Part shown: positions 1 through 5,842 of the stretch, in pieces | Position numbering within the stretch: position 1 is the first letter of the stretch | Layout of the letters: the number at the start of each line of letters is the position of its first letter | Origin: Phycisphaerales bacterium | GTDB lineage: Bacteria > Planctomycetota > Phycisphaerae > Phycisphaerales > UBA1924 | Direction: 5' to 3' | NCBI GenBank assembly: GCA_016764015.1 | Contig: JAESSR010000298.1 | Location: forward strand, 1-6,058 | Length of the DNA stretch: 6,058 nucleotides | Position numbers and translations under genes: made by a program | The notes under the pieces: generated by a model | The model's database searches: none | What the model was told of the DNA's origin: nothing | What the model saw: the letters and a program-made list of their open reading frames with translations, nothing else

Positions 1-803
1 ATCAACTGATTTAGATTAGAAACCTCGGCCTGTGCTTGCTCGGCGACTGCTTGAGCCTGTGCACGAAGGTTCTTCACCTTGTAAGCAGATCTGACTTCAG
101 TGAAGTCAGCGATCTGGATCATCTCGTTGATTTCAGCGGCCCCGCGATCCTGGACAGCCTGGAAAGTCGTCATCATATGATCGTGCTTGGCAAGTGATGA
201 TGACCAGTCTTTATCAGCTTCTGAACGCATGCGTTCGATCTCTGACTGCCATTCTTGTACGGCTGAGATCAAGAATGTTTCTTGACGCTTGAACTTCGAG
301 TCAGACTCTACGCCGCGAGCTGAAATCTGTGAATCCATCTGTGCGAGACGAGCGTTGTGAATGGTCTGTGTCCGTTGTGCATCGGCATATCCGGTTTGCT
401 GGGATACGAATGCGTCCTGGAGATCCGCATCAGCGCTGGCCATGGATTCTGTAAATGCTGATTCCGCATACACCTCGAATGCCTGTGCGTTTGCCCTCTG
501 GGCTTCAATGTCTGCCGTGCCCGAGCGAGCTTCTGACACCCATTCTTGCGGCAGAGCAAAGTCGCCGCCCTCGGCTACATATGACTCAGAGGTGAAGACG
601 CCTTCGACAAACGAAGGGTCGATCACGACTGCAGCAAGCTGTGCTTTGCCCTCAGTCGTGAAGTTGTCATCGCTGTTGGTGCGTGTGAATGATGATGAGC
701 TTTCGCAACCGGTCATTCCTGCAGCCAGGATGAGCGCGATCGGTGAAATGAACATGACCGAGCGTACGAGATGATTGGTGTTTGATTTGGTGTTGGTATG
801 CAC
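1..803 (-). CDS. Putative lipoprotein with long helical body (3' end outside window)
   Basis: The reading frame is open from a GTG at 803 to the window edge: 267 codons and two bases, with no stop reached. The N-terminus looks like a lipoprotein signal: Arg14, a hydrophobic stretch at about residues 17-29 (MFISPIALILAAG), then M-T-G-C with the lipidation cysteine at residue 33, the only Cys in the part seen. A Ser/Thr/Asp-rich linker follows (about 34-50). From about residue 86 on there is no proline and very little glycine, and the sequence is rich in Ala, Gln, Glu, Asp and Ser, as expected of a long alpha-helical or coiled-coil rod. I choose GTG 803 because AAGGAA sits six bases before it; the next in-frame ATG (755) would leave a signal peptide without its basic n-region. 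The protein is probably anchored in the envelope facing the periplasm. I do not recognise the family. The gene is divergent from the RNase HII-like gene. Confidence 0.8.
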   Translation of the reverse strand, partial: MHTNTKSNTNHLVRSVMFISPIALILAAGMTGCESSSSFTRTNSDDNFTTEGKAQLAAVVIDPSFVEGVFTSESYVAEGGDFALPQEWVSEARSGTADIEAQRANAQAFEVYAESAFTESMASADADLQDAFVSQQTGYADAQRTQTIHNARLAQMDSQISARGVESDSKFKRQETFLISAVQEWQSEIERMRSEADKDWSSSLAKHDHMMTTFQAVQDRGAAEINEMIQIADFTEVRSAYKVKNLRAQAQAVAEQAQAEVSNLNQL

Positions 804-1033
804 TGGTGGTTCCTTCGAATCGTTGGTGATCGATATCGGGCCTAAAACATGACAGGCCTCGATTCTCTGATCGGATCAACTCTTTATTGGATCAAGTTCC
901 GGTGTATTCCGATGGAATCAAGGGTTCCGCCTGCAACGAATGCCCCGATCACACCATCGCCCTCCCTACAATCCCAAGGTGTGATATCTCTTTTTAGAGA
1001 AGAGAGAAGATAGAAAAAGACAGGACGCGTTCG
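804..1033. other. Divergent intergenic region with small repeats
   Basis: This 230-base gap separates the lipoprotein gene from the RNase HII-like gene and must hold the promoters of both. Visible structure: two direct copies of GGATCAA at 873-879 and 889-895 (16 bases apart start to start); an inverted repeat ATCACACC (948-955) / GGTGTGAT (978-985) with a 22-base spacer containing TACAAT (967-972); and a short hairpin TCTCT-tttt-AGAGA (987-1000) followed by a purine-rich run. I could not fit a convincing -35/-10 pair for either gene. The short open frames crossing this region show no family resemblance and no good start signal. Confidence 0.4.
810..815 (-). promoter_or_regulatory. Ribosome binding site deciding the lipoprotein start
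   Basis: On the minus strand this reads AAGGAA, six bases before the GTG at 803. It supports the non-ATG start and therefore the full lipoprotein signal peptide with its basic n-region. Confidence 0.65.
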
Positions 1034-1996
1034 ATGCCATTGATGTACACAGGAATAGACGAAGCAGGCTATGGCCCGATGCTCGGTCCGCTGTGCGTCG
1101 CGCAATCAAGTTTCTCGATCGCAGGCTGGACGCCAGGTGAGAAAGCCCCTGATCTCTGGTCGATCTTGCATCAAGCGGTTGGCAAGACAAAGCAAGATGC
1201 CAAATCCAAGATCGCGGTGGGGGACTCAAAGAATCTCAAGCTCTCTAACTCAGTGAAAACTAAACATCCATTAGTTCATCTTGAGCGCGGAGTGCTCGCA
1301 TTTCTTGGAGCCCGCGATGGCGAGATTCCAACGACCGATATCCAACTCTTCGAGCGACTCGGTGCCAGTCTTGAAGATCAGCCCTGGTACGCCGGAGAAC
1401 CGATCGAACTACCGCTGGGTACATCAAATGACCTGCTGAGTATTGATACATCACATCTTCGCACAGTCACGCACAAGCAGGGAGTGGAACTGATAGATAT
1501 TCAGGTGCAGATCATCGATGTGAACGAGTTCAATGATATTTATCTCGCCCGCCGATCCAAGGCAGCAGCAACCGAGCAAGGGCTGCTGCATCATTTGAAA
1601 ACAATGCAAGCCAAAAGGGCAGGCTTTGATCACACCCGAATCATCTGCGATCGCCAAGGCGGACGAACGCAATATCACCGAATGCTCTCTCAAGTATTTG
1701 CTGATCTTGAAACCCATGAAGAAACACCAAGGGCAAGCCGATACGGATCAGGTGACGAACTGGGCATAGTGCTCACGCCTAAGGCGGACGACGCATACTT
1801 CCCGGTCGCCCTCGCCTCAATGGCCGCCAAACTCGTGCGTGAACTTGCCATGATGCGATTCAACCGATACTGGGCAACCCGCCATGCAGAACTCAAACCA
1901 ACCGCTGGGTATGTTCAAGATGCTCGACGATGGCTCAGCGATATGCAGAACACAATCACACCCGAAGAACGAAAAGCGATGGTGCGATTGGCATGA
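1034..1996 (+). CDS. Divergent RNase HII-like protein
   Basis: This 320-residue protein resembles type 2 RNases H, which cut RNA in RNA/DNA hybrids (removal of misincorporated ribonucleotides and primers). GIDEAGYGPMLGPL (residues 7-20) matches the family GIDEAGRGPLAGP motif and gives Asp9 and Glu10. GDSK (63-66) matches the DSK motif. The Asp of ICDRQGG (Asp206) corresponds to the VDG aspartate. KAD at 250-252, before ASMAAKLVRE (261-270), matches the fourth carboxylate and the AAS-AKV-RD helix. GY at 292-293 matches the family GY tyrosine. So all four metal-binding carboxylates appear present. Two oddities stand out: the signature arginine is Tyr13, and the protein is about 100 residues longer than usual (about 200-250), with extra sequence roughly at 85-155. 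AGGA at 1022-1025 lies eight bases before the ATG; the later ATG at 1043 fits less well. The stop overlaps the ribD start by four bases. Family membership is fairly sure; the exact substrate is not. Confidence 0.8.
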   Translation: MPLMYTGIDEAGYGPMLGPLCVAQSSFSIAGWTPGEKAPDLWSILHQAVGKTKQDAKSKIAVGDSKNLKLSNSVKTKHPLVHLERGVLAFLGARDGEIPTTDIQLFERLGASLEDQPWYAGEPIELPLGTSNDLLSIDTSHLRTVTHKQGVELIDIQVQIIDVNEFNDIYLARRSKAAATEQGLLHHLKTMQAKRAGFDHTRIICDRQGGRTQYHRMLSQVFADLETHEETPRASRYGSGDELGIVLTPKADDAYFPVALASMAAKLVRELAMMRFNRYWATRHAELKPTAGYVQDARRWLSDMQNTITPEERKAMVRLA

Positions 1997-3093
1997 GTGA
2001 GTCTGCATCAACAAAGTATTATCTCGACCTTGCTGCTCGTATGGCACTCCGAGGCTTCGGCCATGTCGAGCCCAACCCAATGGTCGGGGCAGTTATTGTA
2101 AAAGATAATAAAATCATCGGCATAGGGCACCACACCAAGTTCGGCTCTCTCCACGCGGAGCGCGAAGCACTCGCAAACTGCAATGCCCAAGGAAATGATC
2201 CACGCGGAGCAACACTCTACTGCACCCTCGAGCCGTGCTCACACACAGGAAAACAACCTCCCTGCACAGAGGCAGTCATCGAAGCCGGCATCGCCAAGGT
2301 CATCATTGCAAGAAAAGACCCCGCCGATATATCCTGCGGCGGTATCCAAATCCTTCGCAATGCAGGCATCAAAGTTGTACTCACCGATATCAGCTCAAAC
2401 GCCACGCATTTGAGTGATCCGTTTATCCATCGTATCGAAACCGGTCGCCCGTGGGTGATCGCCAAATGGGCCCAAACACTCGATGGCAGAATCGCAACAC
2501 GCACCGGCGAGAGCCAATGGATTTCAAATCTTCGCTGTCGAGCGCGTGTCCATCGTATGCGAGCGAAGGTCGACGCCATCATGATCGGCATAGGCACCGC
2601 CATCGCCGACAACCCAATACTCACTGCGCGAGATTGCCGATCAGTCCGCAAGGTCGCCAAACGAGTAATTCTTGATACCCACGCAAGACTCGATCAGAAC
2701 TCGAATCTGGTTCAAACCGCCAATACCATCCCAACAATCATCTGCACGGCTGATCCCGCGAAGTTCGCAACCACCCCATGCATCACTATTGAATCTCCAA
2801 TAGTCAACGGGCATGTCGATATCGATTACGCTCTGAAAATACTCGCATCCGACCAAAACATCACCACGCTCTTGGTCGAAGCCGGCCCGCGTGTTCTTGG
2901 ATCGTTGATCGAGCACAACCTCATCAACGAGGCGATCGTTCATCTCGCGCCCGGGATCATGGCTGATGATCAAGCCAAAGCAGTCGCAACCGGGCGCGAT
3001 GCTCCAAAGCTCAACGACATGCGCCGCTTGATCTCATCCGATCGAAGCAGATCGACAACGATATTGAACTGCACTATCGAAAATCTTAAGTAG
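1993..3093 (+). CDS. ribD: Bifunctional riboflavin biosynthesis protein RibD
   Basis: This 366-residue protein carries out two successive cytoplasmic steps of riboflavin synthesis: deamination of the diaminopyrimidine product of GTP cyclohydrolase II, then NADPH-dependent reduction of the ribosyl side chain. The N-terminal deaminase domain (about 1-145) shows the zinc signature HAE (His54, Glu56) and EPCSHTGKQPPC with Cys82 and Cys91. The C-terminal reductase domain (about 148-366) shows AKWAQTLDGRIA (157 region), GESQWIS, VDAIMIGIGTAIADNPILT (193-211) and LLVEAGPRVLGSLIEHNLI (293-311), all typical of RibD. Length is normal. I place the start at the ATG of ATGA, which overlaps the upstream stop. 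In-frame sequence upstream to 1930 lies inside the RNase HII-like gene and does not look like RibD. The overlap suggests translational coupling. No other riboflavin gene is in the window, and I see no FMN riboswitch upstream. The stop codon lies inside the palindromic element that follows. Confidence 0.95.
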   Translation: MSESASTKYYLDLAARMALRGFGHVEPNPMVGAVIVKDNKIIGIGHHTKFGSLHAEREALANCNAQGNDPRGATLYCTLEPCSHTGKQPPCTEAVIEAGIAKVIIARKDPADISCGGIQILRNAGIKVVLTDISSNATHLSDPFIHRIETGRPWVIAKWAQTLDGRIATRTGESQWISNLRCRARVHRMRAKVDAIMIGIGTAIADNPILTARDCRSVRKVAKRVILDTHARLDQNSNLVQTANTIPTIICTADPAKFATTPCITIESPIVNGHVDIDYALKILASDQNITTLLVEAGPRVLGSLIEHNLINEAIVHLAPGIMADDQAKAVATGRDAPKLNDMRRLISSDRSRSTTILNCTIENLK

Positions 3094-3115
3094 AACGGGC
3101 TTCCAGCCCGTTTCT
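3091..3115 (+). terminator. Hairpin at the end of ribD
   Basis: AACGGGCT (3094-3101) pairs with AGCCCGTT (3105-3112) around a three-base loop, and G3093 with T3113 can add a G-U pair. The ribD stop TAG (3091-3093) abuts the stem. The T tract is short (TTTCT), so this would be a weak intrinsic terminator, or an mRNA 3'-end stabiliser. The same sequence recurs inverted at 3295-3320. Confidence 0.5.
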
Positions 3116-3294
3116 GACGGCTTATGGATCACTTTTTCTGGGTGCCCCGTCGGAGCCGTCTTCGGCTCCTTCGGGTAGATAATCAATAGCTCCGATCCCG
3201 AAGGAGCATAAGAATCCTCCGTCGGGCCACCCGGAAAGAACCATTAGACACGGCCTAGCCCGTTTCTTGTTTCATGCCAGTTCAATCAAGCAGA

Positions 3295-3320
3295 AGAAAC
3301 GGGCTGGAAGCCCGTTCTAC
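3295..3320 (-). terminator. Same hairpin at the end of ygfZ
   Basis: Read on the minus strand, this is the identical 26-base hairpin sequence found after ribD, starting 17 bases beyond the ygfZ stop. The T tract is again short (TTTCTTC on that strand). Each converging gene therefore ends in the same module read in its own sense. Terminator function is inferred from position and structure only. Confidence 0.45.
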
Positions 3321-3337
3321 CAAGCAAGATGCTTTGT

Positions 3338-4528
3338 TCAGTGTGCATCGGGCTTTGACCAAAAGACCAGCGATTCCTGAACTGTGCAAGGTACCAGCTT
3401 GCCCTCGGCACTGACTATCAGCTTTGTGCCGGGATTCATACACGAAGCTTTCACCATCGCAAAGCAGATCGGCACCGCCCCAAGCATCGGCGAGATCGTC
3501 GAACTCGTCACATTCCCAACCGGAGTCTCGCCTTCTTTACCAGGCTCAAATATCTGTGAGCCTCCGGTCGGCTGATGAATTTCTTGCTGCTCAGTGGTGA
3601 TCTGCTCGCCTTCAACCTTCAATGCGACAATCTGCTTGTTGCACGCCTTGCGTGCGTGCATTCTCGCAACGACTTCTTGCCCAAGGTAGCACCCCTTGGT
3701 GAAGCTGACTCGGTCTTCAATAATTCCGGATTCCACAGGCAAGTTGGTTTCCGTAAAATCAATATTGAACATCGGGTGCCCTGCTTCGATCCTTGCTGCA
3801 TTGATCGCAAGCCATCCTGTTTCGCGAGCTTTGAGTTCAGGATGATTTTCTGCAACTTCGATCAATCGTTCATACACTTTGCTCGCGTCATCACGATCCA
3901 TGCACAACTCAAGCCCGATCTCACCCGTCAAATCTTCGCGGTCAACCGAGACATCAACGCCAGCGATCGTCACTTGCATATTCGTGTATTTAAGGAGTGA
4001 TTCAATCTCAGAATCAGAATCAGCATCATCGACAGCCAATGCAATCAACTTGCCCGCGGTCGGCCCATGGACGCTCAATCGATGCAGCCGATCGCTCGCA
4101 TCAACGAGATTAGCATCTTCAGCAAACACAAACGAGGCAAGCGTCTCAGCAATCGCCTTGCACAAATGGCGATCGAGCGAAAACAGCATATCGCGCTCAC
4201 GCTGAGTGACACGAATGTCCGCATCAATCCGCCCCTTACGATTGAGCCAGAAGGCCCGCTTGCTCATTCCAGCTTTGAGATCATCAACCTTTTCGGTGAG
4301 CATATTGTTGAGAAAATCTCCACGCTCCAAGCCCGTCACCACGATCGTTCCGACATGTGGCTGATCAAAGATCACACACCCCTTGCGGATCGCAGCGTAT
4401 TCCATATCAAGATCACCAAATGTTTCGACAACCTGGCTCGGACATTCAGGCAATCCATACGGCAAAAAGAATGCTTCACGCTTCGTGTGATTATCAAGCA
4501 TCGGCGATTGGTTGGGTATCTCAGGCAT
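3338..4528 (-). CDS. ygfZ: YgfZ/GcvT-like folate-binding protein
   Basis: This protein (396 residues from the ATG at 4528) belongs to the YgfZ/IBA57 branch of the GcvT-like fold, tetrahydrofolate-binding proteins that help maintain certain iron-sulfur enzymes in the cytoplasm. The diagnostic motif KGCYLGQE lies at residues 278-285 with the conserved cysteine at 280, and VVARMHARK follows as in the family. Upstream come FLNNMLTEKV and KGRIDADIRV (72-107), then LTGEIGLEL (200-208) and RIEAGHP through LPVESG (246-268), the GcvT-like core. GcvT itself lacks the KGC-GQE motif, so this is not the glycine-cleavage T protein. It is longer than E. coli YgfZ (about 326), mainly at the N-terminus and in the C-terminal barrel. 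The start is uncertain: the ATG has no Shine-Dalgarno, while two TTG codons (4552 and 4549) lie after GGAG, the second at five bases. The gene converges with ribD and diverges from the M42 peptidase gene. Confidence 0.88.
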   Translation of the reverse strand: MPEIPNQSPMLDNHTKREAFFLPYGLPECPSQVVETFGDLDMEYAAIRKGCVIFDQPHVGTIVVTGLERGDFLNNMLTEKVDDLKAGMSKRAFWLNRKGRIDADIRVTQRERDMLFSLDRHLCKAIAETLASFVFAEDANLVDASDRLHRLSVHGPTAGKLIALAVDDADSDSEIESLLKYTNMQVTIAGVDVSVDREDLTGEIGLELCMDRDDASKVYERLIEVAENHPELKARETGWLAINAARIEAGHPMFNIDFTETNLPVESGIIEDRVSFTKGCYLGQEVVARMHARKACNKQIVALKVEGEQITTEQQEIHQPTGGSQIFEPGKEGETPVGNVTSSTISPMLGAVPICFAMVKASCMNPGTKLIVSAEGKLVPCTVQESLVFWSKPDAH

Positions 4529-4537
4529 AGGATCAAT

Positions 4538-4543
4538 ATAATA
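4538..4543 (-). promoter_or_regulatory. Possible -10 element upstream of ygfZ
   Basis: On the minus strand this reads TATTAT (5 of 6 to TATAAT) and ends nine bases before the ATG at 4528. That spacing would allow a leaderless or near-leaderless transcript starting at that ATG, which would explain the missing Shine-Dalgarno. I see no good -35 partner, so the call is tentative. Confidence 0.25.
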
Positions 4544-4639
4544 GGACAACAACGCTCCAGAGTTTTGAGATTGAGCAACCTACAATCTGTTCAACAGTAT
4601 CAGTAAATCTGAACAAATGGTTTCATGAAATACATCGAC

Positions 4640-4645
4640 AAGGAG
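4640..4645 (+). promoter_or_regulatory. Ribosome binding site deciding the M42 peptidase start
   Basis: AAGGAG, a strong Shine-Dalgarno, lies six bases before the GTG at 4652. The in-frame ATG at 4625 has no such site, and using it would place this site inside the coding sequence. The site therefore favours the GTG start. Confidence 0.75.
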
Positions 4646-4651
4646 TCACTC

Positions 4652-5716
4652 GTGAATATTGATCTACTCAAACGCCTCTGTGAAATGCCAGGCATCCCCG
4701 GACGAGAAGAACGCGTCCGCGAACTCATCGAATCCGAAATCGGCGATCTCTTCGATTCCGTCGAAACCGACGCGATGGGTTCGCTCATCTGTAGGCGCAA
4801 AGCCCGCACCGCCAAAGGCGTGATCCGCAAGGGCGACGCAAAGACCATCATGCTCCTGTGCCACATGGACGAAATCGGGTTCTATGTCTCGAGCATCGAC
4901 GATAAAGGGTTCCTCTGGGTCAACCCCGCCGGCGGCTTCGATCCACGAAACTTGTTCTCCCGCAGAGTCATGGTGTGCTCAGAAAATGGCGATTTCAAAG
5001 CCATCATGAACCCCGGCGGGCGCCCACTGCACATATCGAGTCCTGAGGATCGTAAAAAAATTCCGATGGTCAAAGAGTTCTTCATCGATACCGGCATGAC
5101 CGCATCTCAGGTCAACAAAAACTTCCAAATTGGCGACTACATCGTTATGGACGAGCCGTTCCTCGAACTCGGCACCAAGTGTGTCTCCAAAGCACTCGAC
5201 AACCGTGTCGCGTGTTGGCTCGGGATAGAAAGTGTCCGCAAGCTCGCCAAGTCCAAAACCGGGCACGCCTGCGATGTCGTTGTGGCCTTCACAACCCAAG
5301 AAGAAGTCGGGCTCCGAGGAGCTCGGACTGCATCGTTCGCCATCCAGCCAGACTACGGCTTCGGCATCGATGTGACACTCGCTTGCGACACCCCAGGTGT
5401 CCCTGCGGCTGAGACCGTCACCGATCACGGCAAGGGCTTCGCCCTCCACATCAAGGATGGCAGCTTCATCTCCGATTACGACATGGTGAAGACCGTCGAA
5501 AAGATCGCCAAGAAGAACCGCATCCCATACCAGCGTTCAATCCTCGCTGCTGGTGGTCAAGACGGAGCCGCCGCCCAGCAAGCCGCAGCCGGAGCCAAAG
5601 CCATCGGCATCACCGTAGGCACCCGCTACATCCACACCGTCACCGAAATGATCGACAAGAAAGACCTCAAAGCAGCCTGCGACATCCTCGCCGCGTCGAT
5701 GGGTGAGTTGAAGTAG
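4652..5716 (+). CDS. M42 family metallo-aminopeptidase
   Basis: This 354-residue protein matches the M42 peptidases (glutamyl aminopeptidase, TET and FrvX-like), cytoplasmic two-metal aminopeptidases that trim peptides and usually form dodecameric tetrahedral shells. Numbered from the GTG start, the metal and catalytic set is complete: CHMDEIGF with His71 and Asp73, ALDNRVACW with bridging Asp183, TTQEEVGLRGA with Glu217 and Glu218, GIDVTLACDTPG with Asp240, and GTRYIHTVTEM with His328. An intervening stretch (about 85-170) fits the dimerisation/PDZ-like subdomain. The N-terminus NIDLLKRLCEMPGIPGREE is the standard family opening, which, with AAGGAG, supports GTG 4652 over ATG 4625. It appears to be transcribed alone, divergent from ygfZ and ended by the terminator at 5751. 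Third codon positions look richer in C than in the neighbouring genes, which may reflect stronger expression. The exact peptide preference cannot be read from sequence. M42 peptidases were once misnamed endoglucanases, so that label should be avoided. Confidence 0.93.
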   Translation: MNIDLLKRLCEMPGIPGREERVRELIESEIGDLFDSVETDAMGSLICRRKARTAKGVIRKGDAKTIMLLCHMDEIGFYVSSIDDKGFLWVNPAGGFDPRNLFSRRVMVCSENGDFKAIMNPGGRPLHISSPEDRKKIPMVKEFFIDTGMTASQVNKNFQIGDYIVMDEPFLELGTKCVSKALDNRVACWLGIESVRKLAKSKTGHACDVVVAFTTQEEVGLRGARTASFAIQPDYGFGIDVTLACDTPGVPAAETVTDHGKGFALHIKDGSFISDYDMVKTVEKIAKKNRIPYQRSILAAGGQDGAAAQQAAAGAKAIGITVGTRYIHTVTEMIDKKDLKAACDILAASMGELK

Positions 5717-5750
5717 TTGACGAATTTTATCTCAATTCGACTCATTACCT

Positions 5751-5776
5751 CCCCCGCGTATCAAGGGGGCTTTTTT
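5751..5776 (+). terminator. Rho-independent terminator after the M42 gene
   Basis: CCCCC (5751-5755) pairs with GGGGG (5765-5769) across a nine-base loop, followed by C and six Ts (5771-5776). It lies 34 bases past the stop of the peptidase gene and is the clearest intrinsic terminator in the window. Confidence 0.8.
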
Positions 5777-5806
5777 GTAGGCTTAAACTGAGATCGTCCG
5801 ATAGTA

Positions 5807-5812
5807 TATAAA
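5807..5812 (+). promoter_or_regulatory. Possible -10 element of the FG-GAP gene
   Basis: TATAAA lies in an AT-rich stretch (5801-5830) between the upstream terminator and the FG-GAP gene, about 30 bases before its ATG. The best -35 candidate, TTAAAC at 5783-5788, is weak (3 of 6), so this is a tentative call. Confidence 0.3.
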
Positions 5813-5842
5813 TAAGTATGTTTTAAAAGAAAGGCTTGGACA

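Larger units (their letters stand above)
3090..3320. repeat. Nested palindromic element with 26-base perfect inverted ends
   Basis: This stretch fills almost the whole gap between ribD and ygfZ. Its ends, 3090-3115 and 3295-3320, are exact reverse complements over 26 bases. Inside are further inverted pairs: 3121-3127 with 3240-3246 region (6 of 7), 3140-3155 with 3217-3232 (14 of 16), GCTCCTTCGGG 3165-3175 with CCCGAAGGAGC 3197-3207 (perfect), GGAGCCG 3152-3158 with CGGCTCC 3163-3169, and AGCCCGTTTCTT 3257-3268 with AAGAAACGGGCT 3294-3305. No convincing protein is encoded. It could be a miniature mobile element or repetitive extragenic palindrome, or a compact pair of facing terminators. I see no clear target-site duplication: the flanks share at most AAG. 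Confidence 0.75.

Noticed and set aside
361..774. Plus-strand open frame of 137 codons
   Set aside because: It lies antisense to the lipoprotein gene, which has a signal peptide, lipobox and ribosome binding site. The plus-strand product is Ser/Ala-rich with no recognisable features.
1930..1992. N-terminal extension of RibD
   Set aside because: The 21 extra residues lie inside the RNase HII-like gene, do not resemble RibD, and the ATGA overlap at 1993 offers a standard start.
2217..2660. Minus-strand open frame of 147 codons
   Set aside because: It is antisense to ribD and reads as Arg/Ser/Ile-rich sequence without family resemblance.
3090..3320. CRISPR array or insertion sequence
   Set aside because: There are no regularly spaced direct repeats and no transposase. 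The structure is an inverted palindrome without a clear target duplication.
3338..4528. Glycine-cleavage T protein (GcvT)
   Set aside because: The KGCYLGQE motif with the conserved Cys is the hallmark of YgfZ, and no other glycine-cleavage genes are nearby.
4565..4586. Sigma-70 promoter for the M42 gene (TTGAGA at 4565 and TACAAT at 4581)
   Set aside because: The spacer is only 10 bases, and no hexamer at 16-18 bases resembles a -35 box.
4067..4606. Plus-strand open frame of 179 codons
   Set aside because: It is antisense to ygfZ, whose family motifs are unmistakable; the plus-strand product shows no motif.
4979..5449. Minus-strand open frame of 156 codons
   Set aside because: It is antisense to the M42 peptidase, whose strong third-position bias leaves long open frames on the other strand.
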